Assembly (NCBI GenBank): GCA_965230765.1 | Contig: CBDDLR010000001.1 | Coordinates: forward strand, 868,001 to 932,000 | Direction of reading: 5' to 3' | DNA length: 64,000 bases | Source: Sunxiuqinia sp965230765 | GTDB taxonomy: Bacteria; Bacteroidota; Bacteroidia; Bacteroidales; Prolixibacteraceae | Part shown: piece by piece, positions 33,739 to 43,871 of the stretch | Layout of the letters: every line of letters starts with the position of its first letter | How positions within the stretch are numbered: the first letter of the stretch is position 1 | Translations under genes and position numbers: made by a program | The notes under the pieces: generated by a model | Told to the model about the DNA's origin: nothing | Database searches by the model: none | What the model saw: the letters and a program-made list of their open reading frames with translations, nothing else

Positions 33739-34788
33739 TTATATAATCAACATTGCATCACCATATGTGCCAAAGCGATAACCTTCTTTAATCGCTTTCT
33801 TGTAGGCATCCATCACGAAATCATAACCACCAAAAGCAGCAACCATCATCATCAAGGTTGAAAGTGGCAAGTGGAAATTCGAAATCATTCGGTTTGCTAC
33901 GCTAAACTCGTAAGGAGGAAAAATGAATTTGTTTGTCCAGCCTTCATAGGGCTTAACATGTCCCATGGTAGAAACTGAACTTTCCAATGTCCGCATGACC
34001 GTTGTTCCAACAGCACAAACATTTTTCTTCAGGTCTTTGGCATGGTTGATGACATTGCAAGCTTCATCTTTTATCCAAATCTGCTCCGAATCCATTTTGT
34101 GTTTGGTCAAATCCTCCACATCCACACTACGGAAGTTACCCAAGCCAACATGCAAGGTTACATAACTGAAATTAACCCCAACAATTTCCAGGCGCTTCAA
34201 CAATTCACGGCTAAAGTGCAATCCGGCAGTTGGAGCAGCTACAGCTCCTTCATGTTTTGCGAAAATCGTTTGGTAACGATCTTTATCATCCGGTTCAACT
34301 GGTCGCTGGATGAATTTTGGCAGTGGGGTTTCGCCCAATCCGTAAAGTGTTTTCTTAAATTCATCGTAAGGCCCGTCAAACAAGAAACGTAATGTACGGC
34401 CTCTTGATGTTGTATTATCGATTACCTCGGCAACCAACAAATCGTCTTCGCCAAAGTACAATTTATTTCCAATACGAATTTTCCTCGCAGGATCAACCAA
34501 TACATCCCAAAGACGTTGTTCACGGTTTAATTCCCTGAGCAGGAAAACTTCAATTTCAGCACCGGTTTTTTCCTTGTTACCATACAAACGAGCTGGGAAA
34601 ACTTTCGTGTCATTAAAAACCATCACATCTTTATCGTCGAAATATTCAACGATATCCTTGAACATCCTGTGTTCAATTTCTTTCGTCTCACGATTTAGAA
34701 CCATCATTCGTGACTCATCACGATTATCAGAGGGGTGAAGCGCAATCAACTCCTCCGGTAATTTGTACCTAAACTTCGATAACTTCAT
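33739..34788 (-). CDS. queA: S-adenosylmethionine:tRNA ribosyltransferase-isomerase
   Basis: A 349-residue QueA, which transfers the ribosyl of SAM to preQ1 in tRNA to form epoxyqueuosine. Family motifs include the N-terminal MKLSKFRYKLPEELIALHP, VFNDTKVFPARLYG, AAPTAGLHFS and FHLPLSTLMMMVAAF near the C-terminus. Last gene of the yfhO-ftsX-DUF3098-uppP-truB-queA series, 57 bases after truB. Confidence 0.96.
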   Translation of the reverse strand: MKLSKFRYKLPEELIALHPSDNRDESRMMVLNRETKEIEHRMFKDIVEYFDDKDVMVFNDTKVFPARLYGNKEKTGAEIEVFLLRELNREQRLWDVLVDPARKIRIGNKLYFGEDDLLVAEVIDNTTSRGRTLRFLFDGPYDEFKKTLYGLGETPLPKFIQRPVEPDDKDRYQTIFAKHEGAVAAPTAGLHFSRELLKRLEIVGVNFSYVTLHVGLGNFRSVDVEDLTKHKMDSEQIWIKDEACNVINHAKDLKKNVCAVGTTVMRTLESSVSTMGHVKPYEGWTNKFIFPPYEFSVANRMISNFHLPLSTLMMMVAAFGGYDFVMDAYKKAIKEGYRFGTYGDAMLII

Positions 34789-34845
34789 ATAGTAGAAAAA
34801 TTTATACGGTGTGTTATTACAAAGTCACCTTTTACGTGACAATAT

Positions 34846-35559
34846 TCAATTTGTTACAAACTGTGCGATATTTTTTAGAAATAATTCAGTCGAGTAAGCG
34901 TCTTCCACCCTGAACTCCCCTATTCTCGTGCGTCTCAGGCCGATAAGATAAGCACCACTTTTTAGTTCTTTTCCAATATCACGGGCTAACGACCGGATAT
35001 AAGTACCCTTGCTACAAACTACCCGGATGATAATTTCTTCCTGCGAAAACTGGATCAATTCAATTTCTGAAATATTGATTAGCCTCGGCCTCATTTTCAC
35101 TTCTTCGCCTTTTCTCGCATGCTGATAAGCCCGTTTCCCATCAATTTTTACTGCACTAAAAACAGGTGGGATTTGCTCTACATCCCCTTTGAATTTATCC
35201 AGCACTTCAAGAACAAGCTCCCTGGTAATATGATCAATTTCAAAACGTTGGTCAACTTCGGTCTCCAAATCAAATGAAGGGGTTGTTTCCCCCAGTTTCA
35301 AGGTCGCAATGTATTCTTTCTCCCCCGCCTGATAGCTTTCAATCAACTTCGTGGATTTCCCGGTACACAAAATCATTAATCCAGTAGCTTTAGGATCTAG
35401 CGTTCCAGCATGCCCAACTTTCAATTTTTTAATGCCCATAGCCCGGCACAAGTTGTTCCTGATCTTTTGAACAAGGTCAAAGGAAGTCCAGTCAAGCTCC
35501 TTATCAAAGAGCAAAACTTCCCCTTTTTGAAAGTCATACTTTTTGGGCGTTTCTCCCAT
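34846..35559 (-). CDS. truB: tRNA pseudouridine(55) synthase TruB
   Basis: A 237-residue pseudouridine synthase for U55 of the T-loop. The catalytic Asp55 lies in KVGHAGTLDPKATG (47-60); PVFSAVKIDGKRAYQ and CSKGTYIRSLARDIG are also present. It lacks the PUA-like C-terminal extension and is therefore the short form usual in Bacteroidota. It lies 45 bases after uppP and 57 before queA. Confidence 0.95.
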   Translation of the reverse strand: MGETPKKYDFQKGEVLLFDKELDWTSFDLVQKIRNNLCRAMGIKKLKVGHAGTLDPKATGLMILCTGKSTKLIESYQAGEKEYIATLKLGETTPSFDLETEVDQRFEIDHITRELVLEVLDKFKGDVEQIPPVFSAVKIDGKRAYQHARKGEEVKMRPRLINISEIELIQFSQEEIIIRVVCSKGTYIRSLARDIGKELKSGAYLIGLRRTRIGEFRVEDAYSTELFLKNIAQFVTN

Positions 35560-35604
35560 TAAAATGATTTTGAATTATTTAACCGTAAAACCCTGTTGAA
35601 TTTT

Positions 35605-36387
35605 TCAGGCGGCAAAGATAGCAATTAAGCCAATAACACAACAATATGCAGCAAAATAAATTAGCTTTCCTTTTTTTACAATGTTGATCATCCACTGACA
35701 AGCTAGAAGACCAGATACAAATGCAGCAATAAAACCAACAATTAAAGGAACAATACCAATACTTCCTTCAGCACTTAGATCTCCGCCGATAACATCGAGG
35801 AAATTTGCACCAATAATAGGTAAAAGAACCATTAAGAAAGAAAACCTCGCCATTTCTGATTTTTTCTTCCCAAGCAAAAGCCCAATTGCAATGGTTGATC
35901 CGCTTCGTGATATACCGGGCATTACAGCCAATGCCTGAGCCACACCAATGATCAGTGCATCTTTTAGTTTAATTTCCTTTTTACCCGACTTGGCAAAAAA
36001 GGTAAATGAAAGTAGAAGAGCTGTGACAATTAGCATTATACCCACCATAAAAAGGTTGCCAGTATAAAGGCCTTCAATTTCTTCTTTAAAAAACAAACCA
36101 AAAATCACTACCGGAACAGCCGACACCAGCAAATAAACAACATACTTGGTTTCAAAATTCCAGCGGAATTCCAACAAACCTTTAATTAATTGCAGAATAT
36201 CTTTTCGAAAAACTACCAGCGTACTCAATACTGTAGCACCGTGTACGACAATTGCAAAGAGCAAGTTGTTGGTGCTTTTCACGCCAAGCAAAGCGTGCCC
36301 AATTTCTAAATGTCCGCTGGAAGATACAGGCAAAAACTCAGTCAGTCCCTGAATAATGCCGAGAATAAGGGCTTGGATTGCGCTCAT
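35605..36387 (-). CDS. uppP: Undecaprenyl-diphosphatase UppP (BacA)
   Basis: A 260-residue integral membrane phosphatase that recycles undecaprenyl diphosphate for peptidoglycan and other glycan synthesis. Signature motifs are GLTEFLPVSSSGHLEIGH near the N-terminus and PGISRSGSTIAIGLLLG near the middle; about eight transmembrane segments are expected. Its start codon directly follows the DUF3098 stop codon. It supports the glycan genes further along the window through lipid-carrier supply. Confidence 0.95.
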   Translation of the reverse strand: MSAIQALILGIIQGLTEFLPVSSSGHLEIGHALLGVKSTNNLLFAIVVHGATVLSTLVVFRKDILQLIKGLLEFRWNFETKYVVYLLVSAVPVVIFGLFFKEEIEGLYTGNLFMVGIMLIVTALLLSFTFFAKSGKKEIKLKDALIIGVAQALAVMPGISRSGSTIAIGLLLGKKKSEMARFSFLMVLLPIIGANFLDVIGGDLSAEGSIGIVPLIVGFIAAFVSGLLACQWMINIVKKGKLIYFAAYCCVIGLIAIFAA

Positions 36388-36645
36388 CTATTTTTCGCTG
36401 GATTTTGGTTTTTTCATAATCGCATAAATCTCAAAAAGGAAGCCAAACAAAACAACCATTGGGGCTAATGTTATGCGACGGAAGCTAAAAATTTCAGGAT
36501 TAAAAACAGCAGGGTCTTCACTTTTTCCACCAACCATCAGGATAAAACCGATTACAATAATGACAAATCCAATGAGTAATAACTTATAGTTTTCTCTGTT
36601 TAGGGCAAATCCCTGATTATCTGTTTCTAAATTCTTTTTCACCAT
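36388..36645 (-). CDS. DUF3098 small membrane protein
   Basis: An 85-residue protein with two predicted transmembrane helices (about 22-40 and 60-77) and a polar N-terminus. It matches DUF3098, a Bacteroidota-specific family regularly found between ftsX and uppP. Function unknown; position suggests cell-envelope work. The frame is open from 36675, but the ATG at 36645 gives the family N-terminus. uppP starts at the next base after its stop codon. Confidence 0.85.
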   Translation of the reverse strand: MVKKNLETDNQGFALNRENYKLLLIGFVIIVIGFILMVGGKSEDPAVFNPEIFSFRRITLAPMVVLFGFLFEIYAIMKKPKSSEK

Positions 36646-36904
36646 AATTCTTGAAAATTTGCGTAAAGTTAGCAATTTGATGGAATTCAGAAAGAACGTA
36701 TTGTTAATGCATTTTTAAGTCTTTGAAAAATCTCGATTTTAAGTATCTGTGTTTTATCATACAAAAATGCTCTGTCCTGAAATTCAACCTTTTTCCCTAA
36801 CCCTGAAGGCTATGATTGATTTTCTTCTCTCCATTTAGGCATGGGGTAAATGAAGAAAATCATTTGTCAAATAATATCACAAAACAGACAACCACCTCTC
36901 CAAT

Positions 36905-37780
36905 TCAATAGAACAAATCATCAAATCGTAACCTCAAAAACTTGTTCACTGAAAGATGTGTTGATATCCAGGTAATAGCCAAACCAAAAGCAATCACAAT
37001 CAAAAAAGTCAAGCCCACTGTTTCCAACTGATTCAAATCTACCACCCCCTGAAATTCTTTCTGATAAGACAGAAAAGTAATCATTAGTGCCGAGTTAGCT
37101 AATAGTGCTGCCAAAAGGCCAAACACAGTGCTTCGAAACACAAATGGCCTGCGAATAAACGAACGTGTTGCACCCACCAGCTTCATGGTGTTGATGATAA
37201 ATCGCTGAGAATAAATAGAAATGCGGATGGTGTTGTTTATTAAAGTAGAAAAAATGAACAACAACAAGGCTGAAAAAACAAGTAACAAAAAGCTGATTTT
37301 TTTAACATTCTCACTAATAACCTGAACTAAATCACGCTGATAATAAACTTCTTTCACTTCCGGGTACTGCAAGAAATCCTGCTCTAAAATCGCTATGCTA
37401 TCCGGGTGCATGTACACAGCATGTAATCTTACTTCAACCGAAGAAAGTAATGGGTTAAATCCGAGGAAACCCACAAAATCTTCACCTAAATCTTTGGTAA
37501 GCTGAACGGCAGCTTCTTCCTTATCGACATAATTGGTTGATTTTACATACTCGCTGGCATTCAAGGTTTTTTGCAAGCGAAGGATATCCACATCACGGGC
37601 ATTGTCCTGCAACATTAGGGTAAACCCAACATTTTCGCGAATGTAATCTGAAAGCCTTCCTGCATTCAGCAACAATAAAGACATTAAACCAACCAGAAAT
37701 AAAACCAACGTAATGCTGATAGTTGTTGTCAGGTATGATCGAACCAGCCTCCGTTTAAGCCTCCCCTGTTTCTTCTTCAT
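36905..37780 (-). CDS. ftsX: Cell-division permease-like protein FtsX
   Basis: A 291-residue FtsX: cytoplasmic N-terminus, one transmembrane helix (about 15-40), extracytoplasmic domain (about 42-160) and three further helices (about 165-190, 215-240, 260-280). With FtsE it forms an ABC-like complex that activates peptidoglycan hydrolases at the septum. The start is the ATG at 37780, which gives a basic N-terminus (KKKQGRLKRRLVRSYL); it lies 26 bases inside the end of yfhO. ftsE is not in the window. The neighbours DUF3098 and uppP match the conserved cluster. Confidence 0.9.
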   Translation of the reverse strand: MKKKQGRLKRRLVRSYLTTTISITLVLFLVGLMSLLLLNAGRLSDYIRENVGFTLMLQDNARDVDILRLQKTLNASEYVKSTNYVDKEEAAVQLTKDLGEDFVGFLGFNPLLSSVEVRLHAVYMHPDSIAILEQDFLQYPEVKEVYYQRDLVQVISENVKKISFLLLVFSALLLFIFSTLINNTIRISIYSQRFIINTMKLVGATRSFIRRPFVFRSTVFGLLAALLANSALMITFLSYQKEFQGVVDLNQLETVGLTFLIVIAFGLAITWISTHLSVNKFLRLRFDDLFY

Positions 37781-40250
37781 TTTTTTTAATTGATTTTCGA
37801 ATTTCAATAAAACCAACGGCTAATGCTGCAAGCAATAAGAATAACGAACTTGCCAATGAAACCTTGTTCCCCAGAAAATACGATTGGGGTTCAAATTTAA
37901 ACTCAATGGTGTGTTCACCTGAAGGAATCGTCATTGCCCGAAGCAAATAGTTCACCCAAAAATGCTCAACCTCATGTCCGTCAATAAACGCTTTCCATCC
38001 TTTTGGGTAATAAATTTCAGAAAAAACCGCCAACTGTTCACCATCCAAACTCGCCTGGTATTTTAAATAATTCGGCTTGTATTCCTTTAACTCAATTGCA
38101 GAGCCGGAAACATCATAGTTAGAACTGGAGATCAATTCTTCGAAACGCTTATCAACAATTACCTCAGCTCTGGAATCGAAATCAGATAATGCTGCGAATT
38201 CTTCGTCTGCACCCTCAACCATTTTAACTGACTCCACAAACCAGGCATTTCCCAAAGCTGCACTATTTGCTATGGGCGGGTTCTTTTCATTATATATGAA
38301 ATATTTTGTGTTCAGCATGTTGATTACTGAAAGCGACTGGAGCACCGAATCAATTTTTTCAGGTGTTTGGAATGCAGACACCAAAAGTTGCATTTCTGAA
38401 ACAATCTTCTGAGTAGCTACTTCATTGTACCGTCTCATTTTGGCACCATGATAACCACCCAACGATTTATGGAAGTAACAAGTTCTTGAATCTGCAAATG
38501 GATTCCGCAGATTCAGCACACGGTAGTATAAGTCATCATCCTGTAAAATCGCATTATCCACCACATCTTTTTGATAAGGCACACTTACTTTTCGTTGTGA
38601 AGTGAAATTGTCGTTGTTAAAGTATTTCTTATTAACAGGCCACATGTCAAAAACAATAAGGGCAATCCAGATTGGAAGTGCATATTTTGCTTTCAGTTTC
38701 CCACTTACATATGCCCACAAGGTTGCCGCTGCCAATGCCACAAAAACGAAAGTCCGAAAAGCATCAGCCCGCAAAACAGTTTTTCTGTCAGCTATCAGCG
38801 CATTGATCAATTCTTGTGGCCAACCCATTTGCAAATACTGAGCATCGGTTTTGCCTGTAAAATTGCCAGCTAACCCAGGAAGTAGAACAAATAAAAATGC
38901 GCCACCACCCACAACTATAAATGAATATTTTAAGGCTTTCAATACCTCAGCTTTTTCAAGTTTCACTTGGGAAATGTCCCGAATGGCAAAAACACCTATC
39001 AGTGCCATAGCAAACTGCTGAATAACAATCAGGTTTTTAACGTCCCGGAACTTGTTATAGCCGGGGAAATAGTCGATCATTAAATCGGTTAGCAATGAGA
39101 AGTTTTTACCCAGAGTCAGCAAAAATGAAACGATAAAAACAGCCAGTAGCCACCATTTATCCTTTCCTTTAACCACAAACAACCCAAACACAAACAGGAA
39201 ACACAAGACCGCGCCAAAATAAAATGGAGCTACGGATATTGGTTGGCTTCCCCAATAAAGTGGAGCCCGCTTTGCAATATCACCTGCTCTTTTTTTGCCC
39301 TGCGATTGTTCCAGTATCTTAAAGAAATTAGAATTTTCACCCAATGGTTCACCCATCCCTCCACCTTTAAAACGAGGAATGAAAGCAGTCATGGCTTCGC
39401 CCAAATCATAGCTGTACTCGAGAATGTAGCTTTTGTCCAACCCGCTGGTTTTGTTTTCATCCTGGCTGGTTAGTTCCGACTTACTCCTAATTGAGTACTG
39501 CCCGTATTCATATGTTGTATAAAGCCTTGAAAAGTTAGCACCAACAGCAATCACTGCCGCAACAATTAGCAAAGAGGCTGTTTTCATAAACGAAGCCAAT
39601 TGTTTCTCTATGATGGCAAAAACCAAATAAGTAATCCCTAAAATCAGAATCAGGATAGCCGCATAATAAGTCATTTGTAAATGATTGGCACTAAGCATCC
39701 ATGCCAGGCCAATTGCTGCAATAATACTTCCGGCAATCCGGTTTTTCTTAAAGGCCAGCAAAATACCTGCTACAACCAACGACATATAAACCAAGGTATG
39801 CGCCTTTGTTAAATGCCCGGTTACCATCACCACAAAATTGAAAGTCATAAAACCATATGCCAAACTTGCAGCAAAAGCCACCCATAGTTGAATATTAAGA
39901 ATCAGGCACAGGATAAAGAAAAACGCAAAACTAAGTGTAAGGGTAATTACAGGGCGGGGTATTTTCATGAACGCTTTTTGGATTTGTGTAAGCACTTCCC
40001 CTGGGTATTTTACTGAAGTAAGGTAGGCCGGCATACCACTGAACATGTTATTGGACCAAAGGGCTTCCTCGCCAGTTGCTTCCCGATAATCAACAATTTC
40101 TTTCGACATCCCCTTAAAATGAATCCCATCAGAACTCTGTAGTTTTTTCCCTTCAAGTACGGGATTAAAATAAACCAGGCTAATCAGAAAGAACAGAAGA
40201 ATGGCAGCTAAAACCGACCAGGTTTTGCTTAGGATGGCTTTTGTATCCAT
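37755..40250 (-). CDS. YfhO-family membrane protein
   Basis: An 831-residue polytopic membrane protein with a dozen or more hydrophobic segments, a large extracytoplasmic region (about 560-790) and a final transmembrane helix near 800-820. The C-terminal part has YFPKGWKAFIDGHEVEHFWVNY-type sequence (quoted in part: KGWKAFIDG) and GEHTIEFKFEP, typical of YfhO. In Bacillus, YfhO glycosylates lipoteichoic acid with an undecaprenyl-phosphate sugar donor; the Bacteroidota target is unknown. It overlaps ftsX by 26 bases and is divergent from the flippase gene. Confidence 0.87.
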   Translation of the reverse strand: MDTKAILSKTWSVLAAILLFFLISLVYFNPVLEGKKLQSSDGIHFKGMSKEIVDYREATGEEALWSNNMFSGMPAYLTSVKYPGEVLTQIQKAFMKIPRPVITLTLSFAFFFILCLILNIQLWVAFAASLAYGFMTFNFVVMVTGHLTKAHTLVYMSLVVAGILLAFKKNRIAGSIIAAIGLAWMLSANHLQMTYYAAILILILGITYLVFAIIEKQLASFMKTASLLIVAAVIAVGANFSRLYTTYEYGQYSIRSKSELTSQDENKTSGLDKSYILEYSYDLGEAMTAFIPRFKGGGMGEPLGENSNFFKILEQSQGKKRAGDIAKRAPLYWGSQPISVAPFYFGAVLCFLFVFGLFVVKGKDKWWLLAVFIVSFLLTLGKNFSLLTDLMIDYFPGYNKFRDVKNLIVIQQFAMALIGVFAIRDISQVKLEKAEVLKALKYSFIVVGGGAFLFVLLPGLAGNFTGKTDAQYLQMGWPQELINALIADRKTVLRADAFRTFVFVALAAATLWAYVSGKLKAKYALPIWIALIVFDMWPVNKKYFNNDNFTSQRKVSVPYQKDVVDNAILQDDDLYYRVLNLRNPFADSRTCYFHKSLGGYHGAKMRRYNEVATQKIVSEMQLLVSAFQTPEKIDSVLQSLSVINMLNTKYFIYNEKNPPIANSAALGNAWFVESVKMVEGADEEFAALSDFDSRAEVIVDKRFEELISSSNYDVSGSAIELKEYKPNYLKYQASLDGEQLAVFSEIYYPKGWKAFIDGHEVEHFWVNYLLRAMTIPSGEHTIEFKFEPQSYFLGNKVSLASSLFLLLAALAVGFIEIRKSIKKNEEETGEA

Positions 40251-40329
40251 AGTATGTTACAGTATGATTTAAATTCGTAATTTCGTCTCAAGCAAAAATA
40301 ATTCTTTTTAGTTCAATTACTAACAATTC

Positions 40330-41823
40330 ATGGGCATCATCCAAAGGCAAACCATAAAAGGTTCAGTTTATTCCTATCTGGGAATAATTGTAGGCTTCTT
40401 CAATACCGCCCTGATCATGCCCCTCTTGCTGAGCACAGAAGAAATTGGACTGGTAAGTATTTTGGTTGCTATTTCGGCTATTTATGCCCAGTTTTCAACT
40501 TTAGGTTTTAGTACGGTTACCACCCGGCTTTTCCCCTATTTCAGAAATATTGATAAAAACCACAATGGATTTGCATTTTTAACTGTATCCGTTGGGTTTG
40601 TTGGGTTCATATTGGCTTTGGCTTGTTTCTTTATTTTGAAACCTTATTTAATCGAGAACAATGTTGATAAGTCGCCTCTTCTGGTTCAGTACATCTTGTT
40701 CCTGGTTCCGCTTATCTTTTTCAGGAGTTTCTTTCTGCTTCTTGATAATTACAACAAAGTACTTTACGATGCTACGACCGGAACATTTTTAAGTGATTTT
40801 GTGTATCGGTTTTTTAACCTGTTGCTGCTTGGGGCATATTTTATGAACTGGATCAACTTTCCATTTTACATACTTGGTTATACTTTTGCACTTTGTTTCC
40901 CAGCAATGTATTTGGCAGGATTGCTACTCTATCGAAAACAACTTAAGCTGAGACCACAATTAAATTTTATAGGCAAATCATTGCGAAATGAAATGACCTC
41001 TGTTGCCATTTATGGTATCATTGGTGGACTAAGCGGAGTTGCCCTGCAGGCTATTGACAAGATTATGGTTAACGGGTTCCTGGATTTGAGTTATACCGGA
41101 ATTTATTCGGTTAGTTTCTTTTTTGGTACCATTATTCTTATTCCTAACCGGGCATTGGCAAAAATATCCTCACCCATTATTGCTGATTCATGGAAAGAGA
41201 ATGACCTGAAAACCATCAACACTATTTACTATCAAAGCAGCATAAATCAGTTGGTTGCCGGATGTTTTCTTTTTATTTTACTGATAGCCAACTTGCACAA
41301 TGTGTTTCGAATACTTCCGGAAGATTATGCCAATGGCGAAATGGTGATTTTTTATATTTCACTGGGAAACCTAATTGCCGTTTCTTCGGGTGTTAGTCTT
41401 CAAATTTTGGGCACATCGGCAAAATACAAAATGCTGACCATGCAACTGGGTTTCCTGATCTTACTAACCATTGCCTCGAACCGGATTCTTATTCCAATTA
41501 TGGGAATTGACGGGGCTGCATTGGCCTCTTTAATTTCAATGGGCATTTATACTTTTATCCGGGTCGCTTACCTAAAAGTTCGGATGAACTTATTCCCCTA
41601 TCGAATGAAGCATGTTATTTTGATACTTATATCAGCAACTGCATTTTCTGTACACTTCTTTATCCCGGTTTTGTCGAATTGGATTTTGGATTTGATTGCA
41701 AGGAGTGCCGCTATTGGAATTGTTTTTGCCCTTGGGATTCTGGTTTTTAAGATATCGGAGCAGTTGAATTCTACAGTTCAAACTTTTTACGGCTTGATCA
41801 ATAAAAAATTCCAAAAAAAATAA
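40330..41823 (+). CDS. Polysaccharide flippase (MOP/Wzx-type)
   Basis: A 497-residue membrane protein with about 12-14 transmembrane helices of the MOP exporter superfamily. The start GSVYSYLGIIVGFFNTALIMP and the conserved AIDKIMVNGFL segment near 240 fit Wzx-like lipid-linked-oligosaccharide flippases. It opens the glycan locus, but on the opposite strand from the next genes. It would move an undecaprenyl-diphosphate-linked repeat unit to the periplasm; no Wzy polymerase is recognisable nearby. Confidence 0.87.
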   Translation: MGIIQRQTIKGSVYSYLGIIVGFFNTALIMPLLLSTEEIGLVSILVAISAIYAQFSTLGFSTVTTRLFPYFRNIDKNHNGFAFLTVSVGFVGFILALACFFILKPYLIENNVDKSPLLVQYILFLVPLIFFRSFFLLLDNYNKVLYDATTGTFLSDFVYRFFNLLLLGAYFMNWINFPFYILGYTFALCFPAMYLAGLLLYRKQLKLRPQLNFIGKSLRNEMTSVAIYGIIGGLSGVALQAIDKIMVNGFLDLSYTGIYSVSFFFGTIILIPNRALAKISSPIIADSWKENDLKTINTIYYQSSINQLVAGCFLFILLIANLHNVFRILPEDYANGEMVIFYISLGNLIAVSSGVSLQILGTSAKYKMLTMQLGFLILLTIASNRILIPIMGIDGAALASLISMGIYTFIRVAYLKVRMNLFPYRMKHVILILISATAFSVHFFIPVLSNWILDLIARSAAIGIVFALGILVFKISEQLNSTVQTFYGLINKKFQKK

Positions 41824-41840
41824 GCTTCTCCCCAAAAACA

Positions 41841-43871
41841 CTAATCACTAATAATTGATTTGATTTCTTGTAGGTTTGACTTTGTAACTTTATATAGTTT
41901 ATCCTGTTCTAAGATTAATCTTTCGAAAGCCTGATCATGATTATCGATCAAATAGTTGAATTTTTCAATGATTTCGGAAGTTATATCTTTTGAACCGTCA
42001 ATATCCACAAACAAGTCAGTCATATTTATATCCTCCAAAAACCACCTCATCTTTTTATGGGTACCTAATGTAATGATCTTCGTATTAAGCCCGAATGGAA
42101 TCATTTGCGCATGTCCACGCATTCCGATAACAACTTCCATTTTGTTATAAAATTCGTAAACTTCATTGGGAAACATATGTTGCAATCGAACGGTTTTGTA
42201 CTTAATATCCAAATTATCAAAAATCAATTCAGCTTTTTCGTCAATCGTCAAATGACAAGCGTTGTATATCGTAAAAGAATCACCTTCAATCTTTTTTATT
42301 GCTTTTGCTATTTGATAAAGCTTTTCATAAATACCTTCACCGAATCTTCTTTCATACCTGTCAAATGCAATATTAATAGCTACATTTCTTGTCCTTTTTT
42401 TAGGTGAAATATTTTCAAAATCTTTTCGTATTACTGTAGTTGGGCAAGGTTGATATTTTATTTTCCCAACAAGTGATTTATCAAAAAGTAAATCACCTAT
42501 TGCCTTGATACTTCCCTTATTTCGAATCCCAACAAAATCAGCCTTCTGAACAATGTGATTTAAACTTTCAACAAACAAATCATTGGGTTTTTGACCAGGA
42601 AAATAGTTGTAGCCAACAGCATAAAGTAAAACTTTGGTTTCTATTTTCTCCAGTTGTTCTTTACTCACCGCCCATTGCCATCCTGAAATCGAATTCTTGT
42701 TTGTATCGGGAAGAAACAATCCCCCTCCTCCAATCAACAAGGCATTTGATTTATTGATGTTTTGTATTAAGTCTTCACCAACATTACCCGAGACACTATG
42801 AATATCAAAACTGGAATTGATATCGCTTCTAACAGTTGTCCGTACACAATTCGACAAGACAATATCGCCTGCATTATTACCCCATCCTTTATAATTAGTG
42901 ATATGAGTAATTTGCTTCCCATTTTTACCCTTTTCTTTCTTTAGATATTTTTTCTCCTTTATCTTGTAAATGATAATTGCAAAACCTCTTCGAATTCGAA
43001 AGCCTAGAAGTTTTCGCTCAAGGATAAACTGAATCACCAAATTCCTAACACTATTGATTTTAGAATTCTTTTTGAGCTTTGGGATTAGCTTTACAAAACC
43101 AGAAACTATTCTCTGTCTTAATTTGTAGTGTGCAAATTTGGTGTTGCTACAACCTCCGTTTTTTACTCCTTCAGCAATAACAGATAATCCTGAACCTCTA
43201 TAAGAAATCTTAATTGTTTTAAAATAGGGAGAAAGTAATTTATAGATTGAAGATGAATTGAAATAATGAATATGAGGTTCCCACACCATTTGCTTCGTAT
43301 CCCCAAATTCATGAATTTCCAAAGAAGGACATTCTAAAATCAATTTTCCATCTTCATTTAGTAATGAAATGATTTTTCGAATAAATAACTTTGGATCCTC
43401 AACATGCTCAATTACATGAAAGGAATAAATATGATCGAATTTGCAATCTGCTTCATAATCTTCTAACAGACAATTGTTTTGTGTAAATCCATATTGTTGT
43501 TTGGAATATGCATGATAAATACTATCTGGCTCAAGTCCTTCTGCGTCCACCCCAAATAGTCTCAACAGATGTACAAATGATCCAATAGAACTCCCAATTT
43601 CAATTGCCTTGGAACCCTTTTTTATGAATGGCTTATAATAGCTGAACCGCTTAAAGGCTGCTGAATCCAGCCCGTTTACTTTTTCGGCTGAAAGCTCATT
43701 GTTCCTTGCGATTTCAGTAAATTCTCCCGAAGAATAAATATCTCTATACTTTTCAATATCTTGAAATAAATGCCCGCAGTTAATGCACTTATTTAAATGC
43801 AATATTTGATTGTTTCTTGATACGTAATCCTTTTTTATGGTTTTAGCTCCGCAGATTATACAATCACTCAT
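41841..43871 (-). CDS. Fusion: SAM methyltransferase plus polysaccharide pyruvyl transferase
   Basis: A 676-residue two-domain protein. The N-terminus has paired CxxC motifs (CIIC, CINC near residues 4-35, likely a zinc ribbon), then a class I methyltransferase (about 80-240) with AIEIGSSIGSFVHLL and the HVIEHVEDP motif. A linker leads to a polysaccharide pyruvyl transferase domain (about 325-640: NNAGDIVLSN, LIGGGGLFLP, VVIGMRGHAQMIPFG). Pyruvyl transferases add ketal pyruvate from phosphoenolpyruvate to sugars. The protein may both methylate and pyruvylate one surface glycan. It overlaps the upstream NeuA-HAD gene by 4 bases. Low-GC codon use, like the rest of this operon. Confidence 0.82.
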   Translation of the reverse strand: MSDCIICGAKTIKKDYVSRNNQILHLNKCINCGHLFQDIEKYRDIYSSGEFTEIARNNELSAEKVNGLDSAAFKRFSYYKPFIKKGSKAIEIGSSIGSFVHLLRLFGVDAEGLEPDSIYHAYSKQQYGFTQNNCLLEDYEADCKFDHIYSFHVIEHVEDPKLFIRKIISLLNEDGKLILECPSLEIHEFGDTKQMVWEPHIHYFNSSSIYKLLSPYFKTIKISYRGSGLSVIAEGVKNGGCSNTKFAHYKLRQRIVSGFVKLIPKLKKNSKINSVRNLVIQFILERKLLGFRIRRGFAIIIYKIKEKKYLKKEKGKNGKQITHITNYKGWGNNAGDIVLSNCVRTTVRSDINSSFDIHSVSGNVGEDLIQNINKSNALLIGGGGLFLPDTNKNSISGWQWAVSKEQLEKIETKVLLYAVGYNYFPGQKPNDLFVESLNHIVQKADFVGIRNKGSIKAIGDLLFDKSLVGKIKYQPCPTTVIRKDFENISPKKRTRNVAINIAFDRYERRFGEGIYEKLYQIAKAIKKIEGDSFTIYNACHLTIDEKAELIFDNLDIKYKTVRLQHMFPNEVYEFYNKMEVVIGMRGHAQMIPFGLNTKIITLGTHKKMRWFLEDINMTDLFVDIDGSKDITSEIIEKFNYLIDNHDQAFERLILEQDKLYKVTKSNLQEIKSIISD

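Noticed and set aside
34824..34840. Hairpin GTCAC/GTGAC between truB and queA as a terminator
   Set aside because: Short 5-base stem and no proper T-run on the minus strand; the genes are probably co-transcribed.
37780..37816. Longer N-terminus for ftsX
   Set aside because: The extra 12 residues lie deeper inside yfhO, and the ATG at 37780 gives the usual basic N-terminus.
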